NCBI GenBank assembly: GCA_030453435.1
Contig: JAKDKI010000015.1
Span: 1-16,578 of the forward strand
Reading direction: 5' to 3'
From: Kocuria sp.
Lineage (GTDB): Bacteria; Actinomycetota; Actinomycetes; Actinomycetales; Micrococcaceae
DNA length: 16,578 nt
Positions 7,898-15,053 of the stretch are shown here, piece by piece. The notes under the pieces are model-generated. The model made no database searches. It worked only from the letters and a program-made list of their open reading frames with translations, and was not told the origin of the DNA. The translations under genes and the position numbers were made by a program. Every line of letters starts with the position of its first letter. The stretch's first letter is position 1.

Positions 7898-8785
7898 ATG
7901 CCTTCCCCGCAGCAGCACTCTCCGCAAGATCAGCCGGCCCTCTTCGACGTTCCCGAGCCTCCCCAGCCCGCAGAGGCCCAGAAATCCACCGAAGATCCCG
8001 CGCAGGACACGCTCTTCGACGTCGCCCCGCGCCCGGGCAACACGCCGCCGGCGCCGCCCACCGAACCCGCCGCTGCGCCCGCGCCGATGGCCCCCGCGAC
8101 GCCCTGGACCGAACTCCCCAGGGCGTGCTTCGACTTGGAAACCACCGGCCGCGATCCCCAGACAGCCCGCATGGTCACGGCATCCGTAGTGCTCGTTGCC
8201 CCGGATGGCACGGTGCTCAAGGGATGGGAATGGCTTGCCGATCCCGGGGTGGAAATCCCGGAGGCCGCCGCCGCGGTCCACGGAATCACGACCGAGAAGG
8301 CACGTGCAGAGGGACAGGCCGCGAGCGACGTCGTCACCGAATTAACCACCGTGCTGAGCGTACTGTGGGCGGACAACACCCCTGTGCTCGCGTTCAACGC
8401 CGCTTACGATCTGACCGTGCTGGCCAGAGAGTGCGAGCGCCACGACATTCCCGGAACCCAGCCGTTCCCCGTGCTCGATCCGTTCATCCTGAATAAGCAG
8501 GTTCACCGGTTCCGCAAGGGCAAACGCACGCTGGGCGCACTGTGTGAGGAGTACGGCGTGGTCCTGGACGCCGCGCACACCTCCGCCGCGGATGCCCTGG
8601 CCACCGAACGTCTGGCCACCGCCATGGCCGAGAAATTCACCGAGCTGCAGGCCACGGCGAGCGAACTGCACCACGCCCAGATCGGGTGGGCCGCGGAGCA
8701 AGCGGCCTCGTTGCAGGAATACTTCCGACGCCGCGACCCGGATGCCGTGGTGGACGGCACCTGGCCGGTCCATCCACGCGGCTGA
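7898..8785 (+). CDS. DEDDh-family (DnaQ-like) 3'-5' exonuclease with a proline-rich N-terminal tail
   Basis: This 295-residue protein has all catalytic residues of DEDDh exonucleases: FDLETTG (Asp79, Glu81), FNAAYD (Asp171) and HTSAAD (His227, Asp232). KRTLGALCEEYG (209-220) is typical of DnaQ/epsilon-like proofreading and repair exonucleases. It should trim DNA, or less likely RNA, 3' ends in the cytoplasm. Residues 1-70 are Pro/Ala-rich and probably disordered. They contain QPALFDV (12-18) and QDTLFDV (36-42), both fitting the Q-x-x-L-F pattern of sliding-clamp-binding peptides. I place the start at the ATG at 7898 because a leaderless -10 box sits seven bases upstream. A GTG three codons earlier (7889) is possible, and the open frame running further back to 7532 is antisense to adnA and not real. 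The gene diverges from adnAB, which suggests a DNA-maintenance role. No dedicated symbol is assigned. Confidence 0.88.
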   Translation: MPSPQQHSPQDQPALFDVPEPPQPAEAQKSTEDPAQDTLFDVAPRPGNTPPAPPTEPAAAPAPMAPATPWTELPRACFDLETTGRDPQTARMVTASVVLVAPDGTVLKGWEWLADPGVEIPEAAAAVHGITTEKARAEGQAASDVVTELTTVLSVLWADNTPVLAFNAAYDLTVLARECERHDIPGTQPFPVLDPFILNKQVHRFRKGKRTLGALCEEYGVVLDAAHTSAADALATERLATAMAEKFTELQATASELHHAQIGWAAEQAASLQEYFRRRDPDAVVDGTWPVHPRG

Positions 8786-8810
8786 CCAGCGTCACACCGG
8801 TCACACACAA

Positions 8811-8850
8811 CGACGGCGCCGTGCCCCGGCAAAGGGGCGCGGCACCGTCG
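8811..8850. terminator. Bidirectional hairpin between convergent exonuclease and hemL genes
   Basis: The arms CGACGGCGCCGTGCCCC (8811-8827) and GGGGCGCGGCACCGTCG (8834-8850) form a 17-position stem with one mismatch and one wobble around the 6-base loop GGCAAA. The hairpin sits 25 bases after the exonuclease stop and 15 bases after the hemL stop, so it can serve both transcripts. There is no T-tract on either side, as is usual in high-GC actinobacteria. Confidence 0.8.
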
Positions 8851-8865
8851 GCGTTGGTGCGTGAA

Positions 8866-10185
8866 TCAGCCCTGCTCGGGCTGTGCCTCCGCCGCGGCCT
8901 GAGCGGCTGTGGGCAGTGCGGAGATGATCCGGTCCATGGCCGAGTCGTCGTGGGCCGCGGACAGGAACCAGGCCTCAAAGACCGAGGGCGGCAGGTACAC
9001 ACCCGCGTCCAGCATCGCGTGGAAGAACGGGGTGTACCGGAAGGTCTCCTGCGCCTTGGCATCCGCGTAATTGTGCACGCCGGTGTCCCGGGTGCCGAAC
9101 GCTATGGAGAAGAGGTTGCCCGCCTCCTGGATCGAGTAGTTCACGCCCGCGGTGTCCAGTGCCGAACGCACGGCGTCGCGCAGCTGCTCGGAGCGGCGAT
9201 CGATCGTCTGGTAGGCGATGCGATCGGCGCACTTGAGGGTGGCCAGACCGGCCGCCATCGCGATCGGGTTACCGGACAACGTGCCCGCCTGGTAGACCGG
9301 GCCGGTCGGCGCCAAGTAATTCATGACGTCCGAGCGACCACCGAGCGCTGCGGTGGGCAGGCCACCGCCGATCACCTTGCCGAACGTGAACAGGTCGGGG
9401 GTCCAACCGCCCTCGGCCTCGTTGCTCAGGCCCCAGTAGCCGGCCTCGTGCACGCGGAATCCGGTCAGCACCTCGTCCAGGATCATGAGCGCACCCTGTT
9501 CCTGGGTCACGCGGCGAATCTCGGCGTTGAAGTTGTTCTCCGGGGTCACCACGCCCATGTTGCACGGCGCTGCCTCCGTGATCACGGCTGCGATCTCGCC
9601 CGGGTGATCCGCGAAGGCCTGTTCCAGGGCGGCAACATCGTTGTACGGCAACACTAGGGTCTGGGACGACGTCGCTTCGGTCACGCCCGCCGAGCCCGGC
9701 AGTGCCAGGGTGGCCACGCCGGAGCCGGCCTCGGCCAACAGCGAGTCCACGTGGCCGTGGTAGCAACCGGCGAACTTGATGACCAGGTCGCGGCCGGTGA
9801 AGCCACGGGCCAAGCGCAATGCCGTCATGGTGGCCTCGGTACCGGTGGAGACCATGCGGATCTCGTCCACCGGTGCCACCCGGTCGACCAGCAACTCAGC
9901 CAGTTCGGTTTCGCCCCGGGTCGTCGCTCCGAAGGAGAGACCGCGTTCCACGGCCTCGTGCACGGATTCCAGCACCACCGGGTGCGCGTGGCCCAACAAC
10001 GCCGGACCCCATGAACCCACGAGGTCCACGTATTCGCGGCCGTCCACGTCGGTCAGGTACGGACCCTTGGCTGCGGAGATGAACGGCGGAGTGCCGCCCA
10101 CGGAATTGAAGGCACGCACCGGGGAGTTCACACCACCGGGCATCACGCGCTGAGCGCGGTCGAACAGTTCTTGGGAGACACTCAT
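8866..10185 (-). CDS. hemL: Glutamate-1-semialdehyde 2,1-aminomutase
   Basis: HemL is the PLP enzyme that converts glutamate-1-semialdehyde to 5-aminolevulinate, the last step of the C5 route into tetrapyrroles. The full-length protein (439 aa) shows the family start '[20 protein letters not shown]', the phosphate-binding STGTEATM (113-120), ILDEV (Asp237, which pairs with the cofactor ring) and the Schiff-base Lys270 in [12 protein letters not shown]. The ATG at 10185 agrees with the usual family N-terminus. Its nearest ribosome-like site, AAGGAA, is rather far (about 12 bases). It is the last gene of the heme operon and is separated from hemB by an 84-bp gap, the longest in the cluster. It may therefore be expressed partly on its own. 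The substrate would come from glutamyl-tRNA reductase, whose gene is not in the window. Confidence 0.96.
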   Translation of the reverse strand: MSVSQELFDRAQRVMPGGVNSPVRAFNSVGGTPPFISAAKGPYLTDVDGREYVDLVGSWGPALLGHAHPVVLESVHEAVERGLSFGATTRGETELAELLVDRVAPVDEIRMVSTGTEATMTALRLARGFTGRDLVIKFAGCYHGHVDSLLAEAGSGVATLALPGSAGVTEATSSQTLVLPYNDVAALEQAFADHPGEIAAVITEAAPCNMGVVTPENNFNAEIRRVTQEQGALMILDEVLTGFRVHEAGYWGLSNEAEGGWTPDLFTFGKVIGGGLPTAALGGRSDVMNYLAPTGPVYQAGTLSGNPIAMAAGLATLKCADRIAYQTIDRRSEQLRDAVRSALDTAGVNYSIQEAGNLFSIAFGTRDTGVHNYADAKAQETFRYTPFFHAMLDAGVYLPPSVFEAWFLSAAHDDSAMDRIISALPTAAQAAAEAQPEQG

Positions 10186-10205
10186 GAGATCACTTGGTTC
10201 CTTCC

Positions 10206-10223
10206 ACCGGGGATCTCCCCGGT
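10206..10223 (-). promoter_or_regulatory. Perfect hairpin in the hemB-hemL spacer
   Basis: ACCGGGGATCTCCCCGGT folds into a 7-bp perfect stem with a 4-base loop. It lies 20 bases before the hemL start and has no T-tract after it on the - strand. It could be an intercistronic attenuator, a processing or stabilising hairpin, or a modest terminator. The rest of the spacer (10186-10269) holds the sequence TAAATTAG across the hemB stop, whose TAAATT is a possible -10 box with only a poor -35 (TGGTAC, 18 bases upstream). Confidence 0.5.
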
Positions 10224-10269
10224 CGTGTGAGCCGCGGCCGGTTGGGGGTGAGCGCGGCGGCAGTCTAAT

Positions 10270-11277
10270 TTAGTTCCCGTTGTCCTGGCGGTACCAGCGC
10301 GCCAGTTCGGCGGCGTAGTACGTCAAAATTGAATTGGCTCCCGCGCGCTTGATGGACAGCACGGACTCCTTGACCGCGGCATCGCGGTCGATCCAGCCGT
10401 TACCCGCTGCGGCCTCAATCATCGCGTACTCGCCGGAAATCTGGTACGCGGAGACCGGTACCGGTGACACCTCGGCCACGTCGCGCAGAATGTCCAGGTA
10501 GCTCATGGCCGGTTTGACCATGACCATGTCCGCGCCCTCGTCCAGATCCAGCTGCAGCTCGTGCAGTGCCTCGCGACGGTTGGAGGGGTCCATTTGGTAC
10601 GTCTTCCGATCACCGGTGAGCGCGGAGTCCACGGCCTCGCGGAACGGACCGTAGAACGCCGAGTTGTACTTGGCCGAGTACGCCAGCACGGAAACGTCCT
10701 GGTATCCGGCGGAATCCAGCGCCGCGCGGATCACGCCCACCTGGCCGTCCATCATTCCGGACGGGCCCACCATGTGCGCACCCGCCTGAGCCTGGGCCAC
10801 ACCCATTTCGGCGTAGATCCGCAGCGTCTCGTCGTTGTCGACCACGCCGTCATCGTCCAGCACGCCACAGTGACCGTGGTCGGTGAACTCGTCCAGGCAC
10901 AGGTCGGACATGACCACAATGTCATTGCCCACCTCCGCGCGGACCTGGGCAATGGCGTGGTTCAGGATCCCGTCCGCTTCGAGCGAGGCGGATCCCACGG
11001 CGTCGCGGGTTTCCGGGATGCCGAACAGCATGATGCCGCCCAGCCCCAGTTCCACGGCCTCTGCTGCGGCCCGCTTGAGCGAATCCACGGTGTGTTGGAC
11101 CACCCCGGGCATGGACTGGATCTCCACGGGCTTGGAGATGCCTTCTTTCACGAACGCCGGCAGGATCAATTCCGCCGGGTGCACGCGGTTTTCCGCGGCA
11201 AAGCGGCGCATGGCCGGGTTGGTGCGGAGCCGGCGCGGGCGCGACACCAAGTCGTACAGCGGTGCGTGTGAGCTCAC
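10270..11277 (-). CDS. hemB: Delta-aminolevulinic acid dehydratase (porphobilinogen synthase)
   Basis: HemB condenses two 5-aminolevulinate molecules into porphobilinogen. The 335-residue protein has both active-site lysines: Lys203 in YSAKYNSAFYGPFREA and Lys255 in MVKPAMSYLD. The metal loop SDLCLDEFTDHGHCG (124-138) carries Cys127, Asp129 and Cys137. It is thus intermediate between the Zn-type (three Cys) and the Mg-type (Ala/Asp/Asp) loops. The start is GTG at 11277, which overlaps the hemD stop as GTGA (11274-11277). A strong GAGGAG eight bases upstream supports it. The gene ends with TAA followed closely by a second in-register TAG. Its position between hemD and hemL fits a single polycistronic heme transcript. 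Confidence 0.97.
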   Translation of the reverse strand: MSSHAPLYDLVSRPRRLRTNPAMRRFAAENRVHPAELILPAFVKEGISKPVEIQSMPGVVQHTVDSLKRAAAEAVELGLGGIMLFGIPETRDAVGSASLEADGILNHAIAQVRAEVGNDIVVMSDLCLDEFTDHGHCGVLDDDGVVDNDETLRIYAEMGVAQAQAGAHMVGPSGMMDGQVGVIRAALDSAGYQDVSVLAYSAKYNSAFYGPFREAVDSALTGDRKTYQMDPSNRREALHELQLDLDEGADMVMVKPAMSYLDILRDVAEVSPVPVSAYQISGEYAMIEAAAGNGWIDRDAAVKESVLSIKRAGANSILTYYAAELARWYRQDNGN

Positions 11278-12143
11278 GATTTTTTCTCCTCGATCGAACT
11301 AGTCGTCTTCAACAAATCTTTCAGGGCCAGGTCCACAGCCGCCGTCAGGGCTACCGGGCTCGGGTCCTCGGCCACGGTAGGAGCGATACCGCGTTGCCGC
11401 AGCGCAGCAGCGGTGGGTTCGCCAATGGCCACCCACCTCGTGTCCTCGGGTGGTCGCGGTTGGCCGTCCAACAGTGCCGCGACGCGCGACGGCGCCGTAG
11501 CCACCACCGCGCGGAACTCACCGTGCGCGCAGTGCTCGCGAGCGACGTCGGCGGTCATCACGGGCGGGTCGTCCGCGCGTGGAACGTCTGCGAGCAACGG
11601 GATTGCTGCGGGGGCGGGCACCATACGATAGGCAACCGCCGTCGAGACCGCGTAACCGCGCTCCGCGAGTCCGTGGGCAAGCGTGGGTGACGCGAGCTCG
11701 GACGCCGGCACCAACGCGATCTCGCCCTCGGCAGCGAATGCAGCGGGCCACTCGGCCAGCATCCCGGCCGCGCTCTGCTCGTGGGCGGGCGTGAAGTCCA
11801 CGCCGATCCCGGCCTCCGCCAAGGCCGACGCCGTGGCGCGGCCGACCGCGGCGATGGACAGTTTGGGTGTGCTCCCGCGTGCTCGTTCCAGGACTGCACC
11901 CCAGTTTTCCTGCGCGGTCACCTCCCCCAATGCCAACACCGTATTGGCTGAAGTGAAGGTCAGCCACGTGGGCACGCGAGGGTGCTCTGCCTTGTCGTAC
12001 ATTGCGCGCAGGCTCGTGGTGTCCTCCGGAAGCTGCGCCTCGAGCAGGGGTGATAAGCGCACGTCGTACCCGCGGTCCCGCAACAACCCCGTGAGTTCAC
12101 GGGACACGGCGGGCCCGCGGGTCACCAACACGCGGGATATCAC
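11274..12143 (-). CDS. hemD: Uroporphyrinogen-III synthase
   Basis: HemD closes linear hydroxymethylbilane into uroporphyrinogen III while inverting ring D. The family is poorly conserved, so the call rests on several weak but agreeing signs. The N-terminus VLVTRGPAVSRELTGLLRDRG is typical. There is a 'WLTFTSANTVLAL' segment, and AAVGRATASALAEAGIGVDFTP around the middle matches the usual 'iaAVG..Ta.aL...G'. The length is 289 aa, and the gene sits directly after hemC. The start is GTG at 12143, overlapping the hemC stop as GTGA (12140-12143). No clear Shine-Dalgarno sequence is present, so translation probably depends on ribosomes finishing hemC. It also overlaps hemB by four bases at its own end. 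It is not fused to a methyltransferase or to a response-regulator-like domain, as happens in some actinobacteria. Confidence 0.9.
   Translation of the reverse strand: MISRVLVTRGPAVSRELTGLLRDRGYDVRLSPLLEAQLPEDTTSLRAMYDKAEHPRVPTWLTFTSANTVLALGEVTAQENWGAVLERARGSTPKLSIAAVGRATASALAEAGIGVDFTPAHEQSAAGMLAEWPAAFAAEGEIALVPASELASPTLAHGLAERGYAVSTAVAYRMVPAPAAIPLLADVPRADDPPVMTADVAREHCAHGEFRAVVATAPSRVAALLDGQPRPPEDTRWVAIGEPTAAALRQRGIAPTVAEDPSPVALTAAVDLALKDLLKTTSSIEEKKS
11286..11291 (-). promoter_or_regulatory. Ribosome binding site of hemB
   Basis: GAGGAG on the - strand lies eight bases before the GTG at 11277, inside the last codons of hemD. It decides the hemB start in favour of this GTG. Confidence 0.75.
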
Positions 12144-13075
12144 AGGGTCAACCGCGCCAATCGATCGGCGCCGTCGGCCAGCAGTTCATCGGCAATGCGA
12201 ACGCCCAGGGCCTTTGCTGCCTCCACCGACAGCTCATCGGTGGCCTCCGAGCGGCGCATCACCTCGGTGCCGTCCGGGTTGGCGACCACCACGTCCAGGT
12301 GAAGATCGCCGTCCACCATGCGGCCGTAGGTTCCCACCGGCGCCGCGCAACCGGCCTCGAGTCGGGCGAGTACGGCGCGCTCGGCGGAGACGGCCAATCG
12401 GGTGGGCAAATCATCGACGGCGGCCAAGCCACGGGCCAGCGGAGAATCCTCCGCGAGCTCGCTCGAGACCTCCAGCGCCAGCGCCCCCTGGCCCGGTGCC
12501 GGCAGCATCCGCTCCGGGTCCATGTACTCGGTGACGCGGCCTTCCAGGCCCAATCGCTTCAGGCCCGACGCCGCCAACACCACCGCATCCAGGTCGCCCG
12601 GGGCCACCCGGTTGAGACGGGTGCCCACGTTGCCGCGAATGTCCACGATCTTCAGATCGGGACGCAGCGCCCGCAACTGGGCCACGCGGCGCGGTGATCC
12701 CGTGCCCACGGCTGCGCCCTGGGGTAGTTCGTCCAGCGTCAGACCATCACGGGCGCACAGCGCGTCCCGCGGGTCCTCCCGCTCGGGGAGAGCCGCAATG
12801 ACCAGGCCGGGGACCGCTACGGTCGGCAGATCCTTGAGGGAGTGCACCGCCAGGTCCACGTCGCGATCCAGCAGCCGGGCGCGCAGGGCGGTGGCGAAAA
12901 CACCGGTGCCGCCCATCTGCGACAACGGCCCGGTCAGCACATCGCCCTCGGTGCGTACGGTGATCAGTTCTGGGGTCATGCCCGCGGCGGCTCCCACGGC
13001 ATCCGCCGCGTAACCGGTCTGGGTCATGGCCAGCTGGGAGCCACGTGTCCCTACCTTGAAGGTTCCTTCACTCAT
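12140..13075 (-). CDS. hemC: Hydroxymethylbilane synthase (porphobilinogen deaminase)
   Basis: HemC polymerises four porphobilinogen units into hydroxymethylbilane on a covalently bound dipyrromethane cofactor. The 311-residue protein has the family N-terminus VGTRGSQLAMTQT, the catalytic HSLKDLP (Asp82), GTGSPRR (125-130), IRGNVGTRL (146-154) and the cofactor attachment Cys243 in LEAGCAAPVG. The length is normal. The ATG at 13075 overlaps the ferrochelatase stop as ATGA (13072-13075). It is preceded at six bases by GAGGTGAT, one of the best ribosome sites in the window. The gene is followed by hemD with a second 4-base overlap. Product and substrate of the neighbouring enzymes therefore connect directly. 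Confidence 0.97.
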   Translation of the reverse strand: MSEGTFKVGTRGSQLAMTQTGYAADAVGAAAGMTPELITVRTEGDVLTGPLSQMGGTGVFATALRARLLDRDVDLAVHSLKDLPTVAVPGLVIAALPEREDPRDALCARDGLTLDELPQGAAVGTGSPRRVAQLRALRPDLKIVDIRGNVGTRLNRVAPGDLDAVVLAASGLKRLGLEGRVTEYMDPERMLPAPGQGALALEVSSELAEDSPLARGLAAVDDLPTRLAVSAERAVLARLEAGCAAPVGTYGRMVDGDLHLDVVVANPDGTEVMRRSEATDELSVEAAKALGVRIADELLADGADRLARLTL

Positions 13076-14286
13076 CGGTAGATCACCTCACCCTGCTCGT
13101 CCATGCCCACGGCAATGGACTGTTCCAGCGGGGTCTGGGCCACAGTGGGCCGGGGCTCGGATTGGCCTCGCAGGATCTTCTTGCAGCAATCGGCGGGGCA
13201 ACTGTCGAACCAGGTGCCCTCACCACATGCTGAAACGCGCGGCGGGGCCGTCTCAGTTCCGAGGCGCTGTTCAATGGCATCGGCGAGCGCCCCCACGAAA
13301 GCGGGATGCGTTCCGGCGGTGGCCACACGCTCGAAAGCGATACCGGCCTCGGCTGCTGCGTCTTTCGCTTCCGTGTCGAGGTCCCAGACGACTTCCATGT
13401 GATCGGACACGAACCCCACGGGCACCACGGCCACACCCTGGACGCCGGAATCGGGCAACGTTTCGATCACGTCGCAGATATCCGGTTCGAGCCACGGGAT
13501 CTGGGGCGGGCCGGAACGGGATTGATAGACCAGTTGCCAGTTCACGTTGTCCATGGCATCGCCGAGCTGTTCCACGATCCATCGTGAGGCCGCCAGGTGT
13601 TGGGCCACGTACGCGGAGTTCTCCTCGAACTCGATGCGTTCGGACCCGGAGGCGTGAGCATCAGTGTCCGGAACCGAGTGGGTGGTGAAGAGCACCTCAA
13701 TTTTTCCCTCGCCGATACGTTCGCGCAGCGTGGCGAGAGCGTCCCGCAGGCCTTCCACGGAGGGCGTCAGGAAACCGACCTCGTCGAAGTACGGACGCAC
13801 CTTCTCCACGTGCATCACATCGGTCAGACCGAGTTCCGCGAGCCCCATTCCGTAGTCCTCGCGGTACTGACGGCAGCTGGAGTAGCCGGAGAACGCGCTG
13901 GTGGCCAAGACCAACAGGTCCTTGTACCCGCGTTCGTTGCACTCGGTGAGTACATCAGCCACGTACGGGTCCCAGTTGCGGTTGGCCCACAGCAGCGGGA
14001 CGTCCACGCCACGGCGGCGCAATTCCGCTTCCAATGCGTCGCGTAGCGCTCGGTTCTGAGCATTGATGGGGCTCACCCCGCCGTTGGCGCGGTAATGGGT
14101 GGCCACTTCTTCGAGCCGCTCGTCAGGGATACCGCGGCCACGGGTCACGTTGCGCAGGAACGGGATGACATCCTCCTGTCCCTCGGGCCCACCGAAGGAG
14201 GAGAGAATCACGGCATCGAAGTGACGCGGCTCCGCGGCCCGGGCAGCGCTGAGTCGGTTGGTGACCTGTTGTTCGAGGGGTGCCAT
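13072..14286 (-). CDS. hemH: Ferrochelatase, coproporphyrin III type
   Basis: The enzyme inserts Fe2+ into the porphyrin. In this gene context (CgoX and ChdC partners) the substrate should be coproporphyrin III, so CpfC is the functional name. The 404 residues include the N-terminal VILSSFGGPEG, the catalytic His203 in LFTTHSVPDTD and the conserved VVPVGFVSDHMEV with Glu298. Cys138 (YSSCRQYRED) and a C-terminal group, Cys354, Cys363, Cys367 and Cys368 (DSCPADCC), resemble the cysteines that hold a [2Fe-2S] cluster in actinobacterial ferrochelatases. The exact assignment of the four ligands is inference. A tail of ~30 residues follows the cluster. The ATG at 14286 comes only two bases after the hemQ stop, and the stop overlaps hemC. 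There is no strong ribosome site at normal distance, so coupling to hemQ is likely. Confidence 0.95.
   Translation of the reverse strand: MAPLEQQVTNRLSAARAAEPRHFDAVILSSFGGPEGQEDVIPFLRNVTRGRGIPDERLEEVATHYRANGGVSPINAQNRALRDALEAELRRRGVDVPLLWANRNWDPYVADVLTECNERGYKDLLVLATSAFSGYSSCRQYREDYGMGLAELGLTDVMHVEKVRPYFDEVGFLTPSVEGLRDALATLRERIGEGKIEVLFTTHSVPDTDAHASGSERIEFEENSAYVAQHLAASRWIVEQLGDAMDNVNWQLVYQSRSGPPQIPWLEPDICDVIETLPDSGVQGVAVVPVGFVSDHMEVVWDLDTEAKDAAAEAGIAFERVATAGTHPAFVGALADAIEQRLGTETAPPRVSACGEGTWFDSCPADCCKKILRGQSEPRPTVAQTPLEQSIAVGMDEQGEVIYR
13082..13089 (-). promoter_or_regulatory. Ribosome binding site of hemC
   Basis: GAGGTGAT on the - strand lies six bases before the hemC ATG, inside the end of hemH. 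It confirms the overlapping start. Confidence 0.75.
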
Positions 14287-14288
14287 GC

Positions 14289-15014
14289 TTAGCGCAGCAC
14301 CTCGGCGATCTCGGCGGTTTCGATCCGGCGGCCCGTGTAGAACGGGATCTCCTCGCGCACGTGCAACCGGGCTTCGGTGTTGCGGAATTCGCGCATCAAA
14401 TCCACCAGATCAACCAGCTCGGGGGCCTCCAGAGCGAGCAACCACTCGAAGTCGTTGAGGCCGAAGCACGCAATGGTATTGGCGAGCACCTGGGGGTAGT
14501 CGCGGGCCTTCATGCCGTGGTTCTTGAGCATCTCGGCACGACGCTCGGGGTTCATGTAGTACCACTCGTAGGAACGCACGAACGGGTACACGCACACCCA
14601 CTTCTCCGGTGCAATACCTCGCGCGTACGACGGCGCGTGGTTGCGCGTGAATTCCGCGTCACGGTGCACGCCCATCGCGTTCCACACCTGACGAGTGCCG
14701 CCCAGCAGCGGCTGGCGGCGGATCTTGCGCACGGCCTCCTGCAGCACGTCGGGCTGATCACCGGTCAACCACACCATGAGGTCCGCGTTGTCACGCATCC
14801 CGGACACGTCGTAGACACCACGCACGGTCACATTGCCACCGGCCAGTTCCTGGACCAAACGATCAAATTCGCTCTGGTTAGCTTCGGAATCGGCATCCGG
14901 GGTGCGGTCCCCGGTGCGTTCAAGCACGGTGTAAACAGCCCAGTACAGCTTCTCTTCGGTCTTTTCCTCCGCCTCGACGGCGGATTGCTGTGCTGCGTGT
15001 ACGTGCTCACTCAT
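14289..15014 (-). CDS. hemQ: Coproheme decarboxylase (HemQ/ChdC)
   Basis: ChdC removes two propionate carboxyls from coproheme with hydrogen peroxide to give heme b, the last step of the coproporphyrin-dependent pathway. The 241-residue protein belongs to the chlorite-dismutase-like family. Key residues are visible: catalytic Tyr143 in VYPFVRSYEWYYM, proximal heme ligand His166 in EMLKNHGMKARDY, and His126 in FTRNHAPSY. The spacing 126-143-166 equals that of His118, Tyr135 and His158 described for the Corynebacterium diphtheriae enzyme. This marks the actinobacterial subtype that uses a distal histidine. The ATG at 15014 has AAAGGA eight bases upstream. The gene follows cgoX by 39 bp and precedes ferrochelatase by two bases, so the last three enzymes of the pathway are adjacent. 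Confidence 0.96.
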   Translation of the reverse strand: MSEHVHAAQQSAVEAEEKTEEKLYWAVYTVLERTGDRTPDADSEANQSEFDRLVQELAGGNVTVRGVYDVSGMRDNADLMVWLTGDQPDVLQEAVRKIRRQPLLGGTRQVWNAMGVHRDAEFTRNHAPSYARGIAPEKWVCVYPFVRSYEWYYMNPERRAEMLKNHGMKARDYPQVLANTIACFGLNDFEWLLALEAPELVDLVDLMREFRNTEARLHVREEIPFYTGRRIETAEIAEVLR

Positions 15015-15022
15015 CGTGTATG

Positions 15023-15028
15023 TCCTTT
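15023..15028 (-). promoter_or_regulatory. Ribosome binding site of hemQ
   Basis: AAAGGA on the - strand lies eight bases before the hemQ ATG in the 39-bp spacer after cgoX. No promoter-like pair or terminator is evident in this spacer. Confidence 0.65.
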
Positions 15029-15053
15029 CGATGCTCGTGTCATGGCTGAAGTC

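Noticed and set aside
10561..11271. + strand ORF (236 codons) inside hemB
   Set aside because: It lies wholly antisense to a confident HemB gene, shows no motif and has the same shadow composition.
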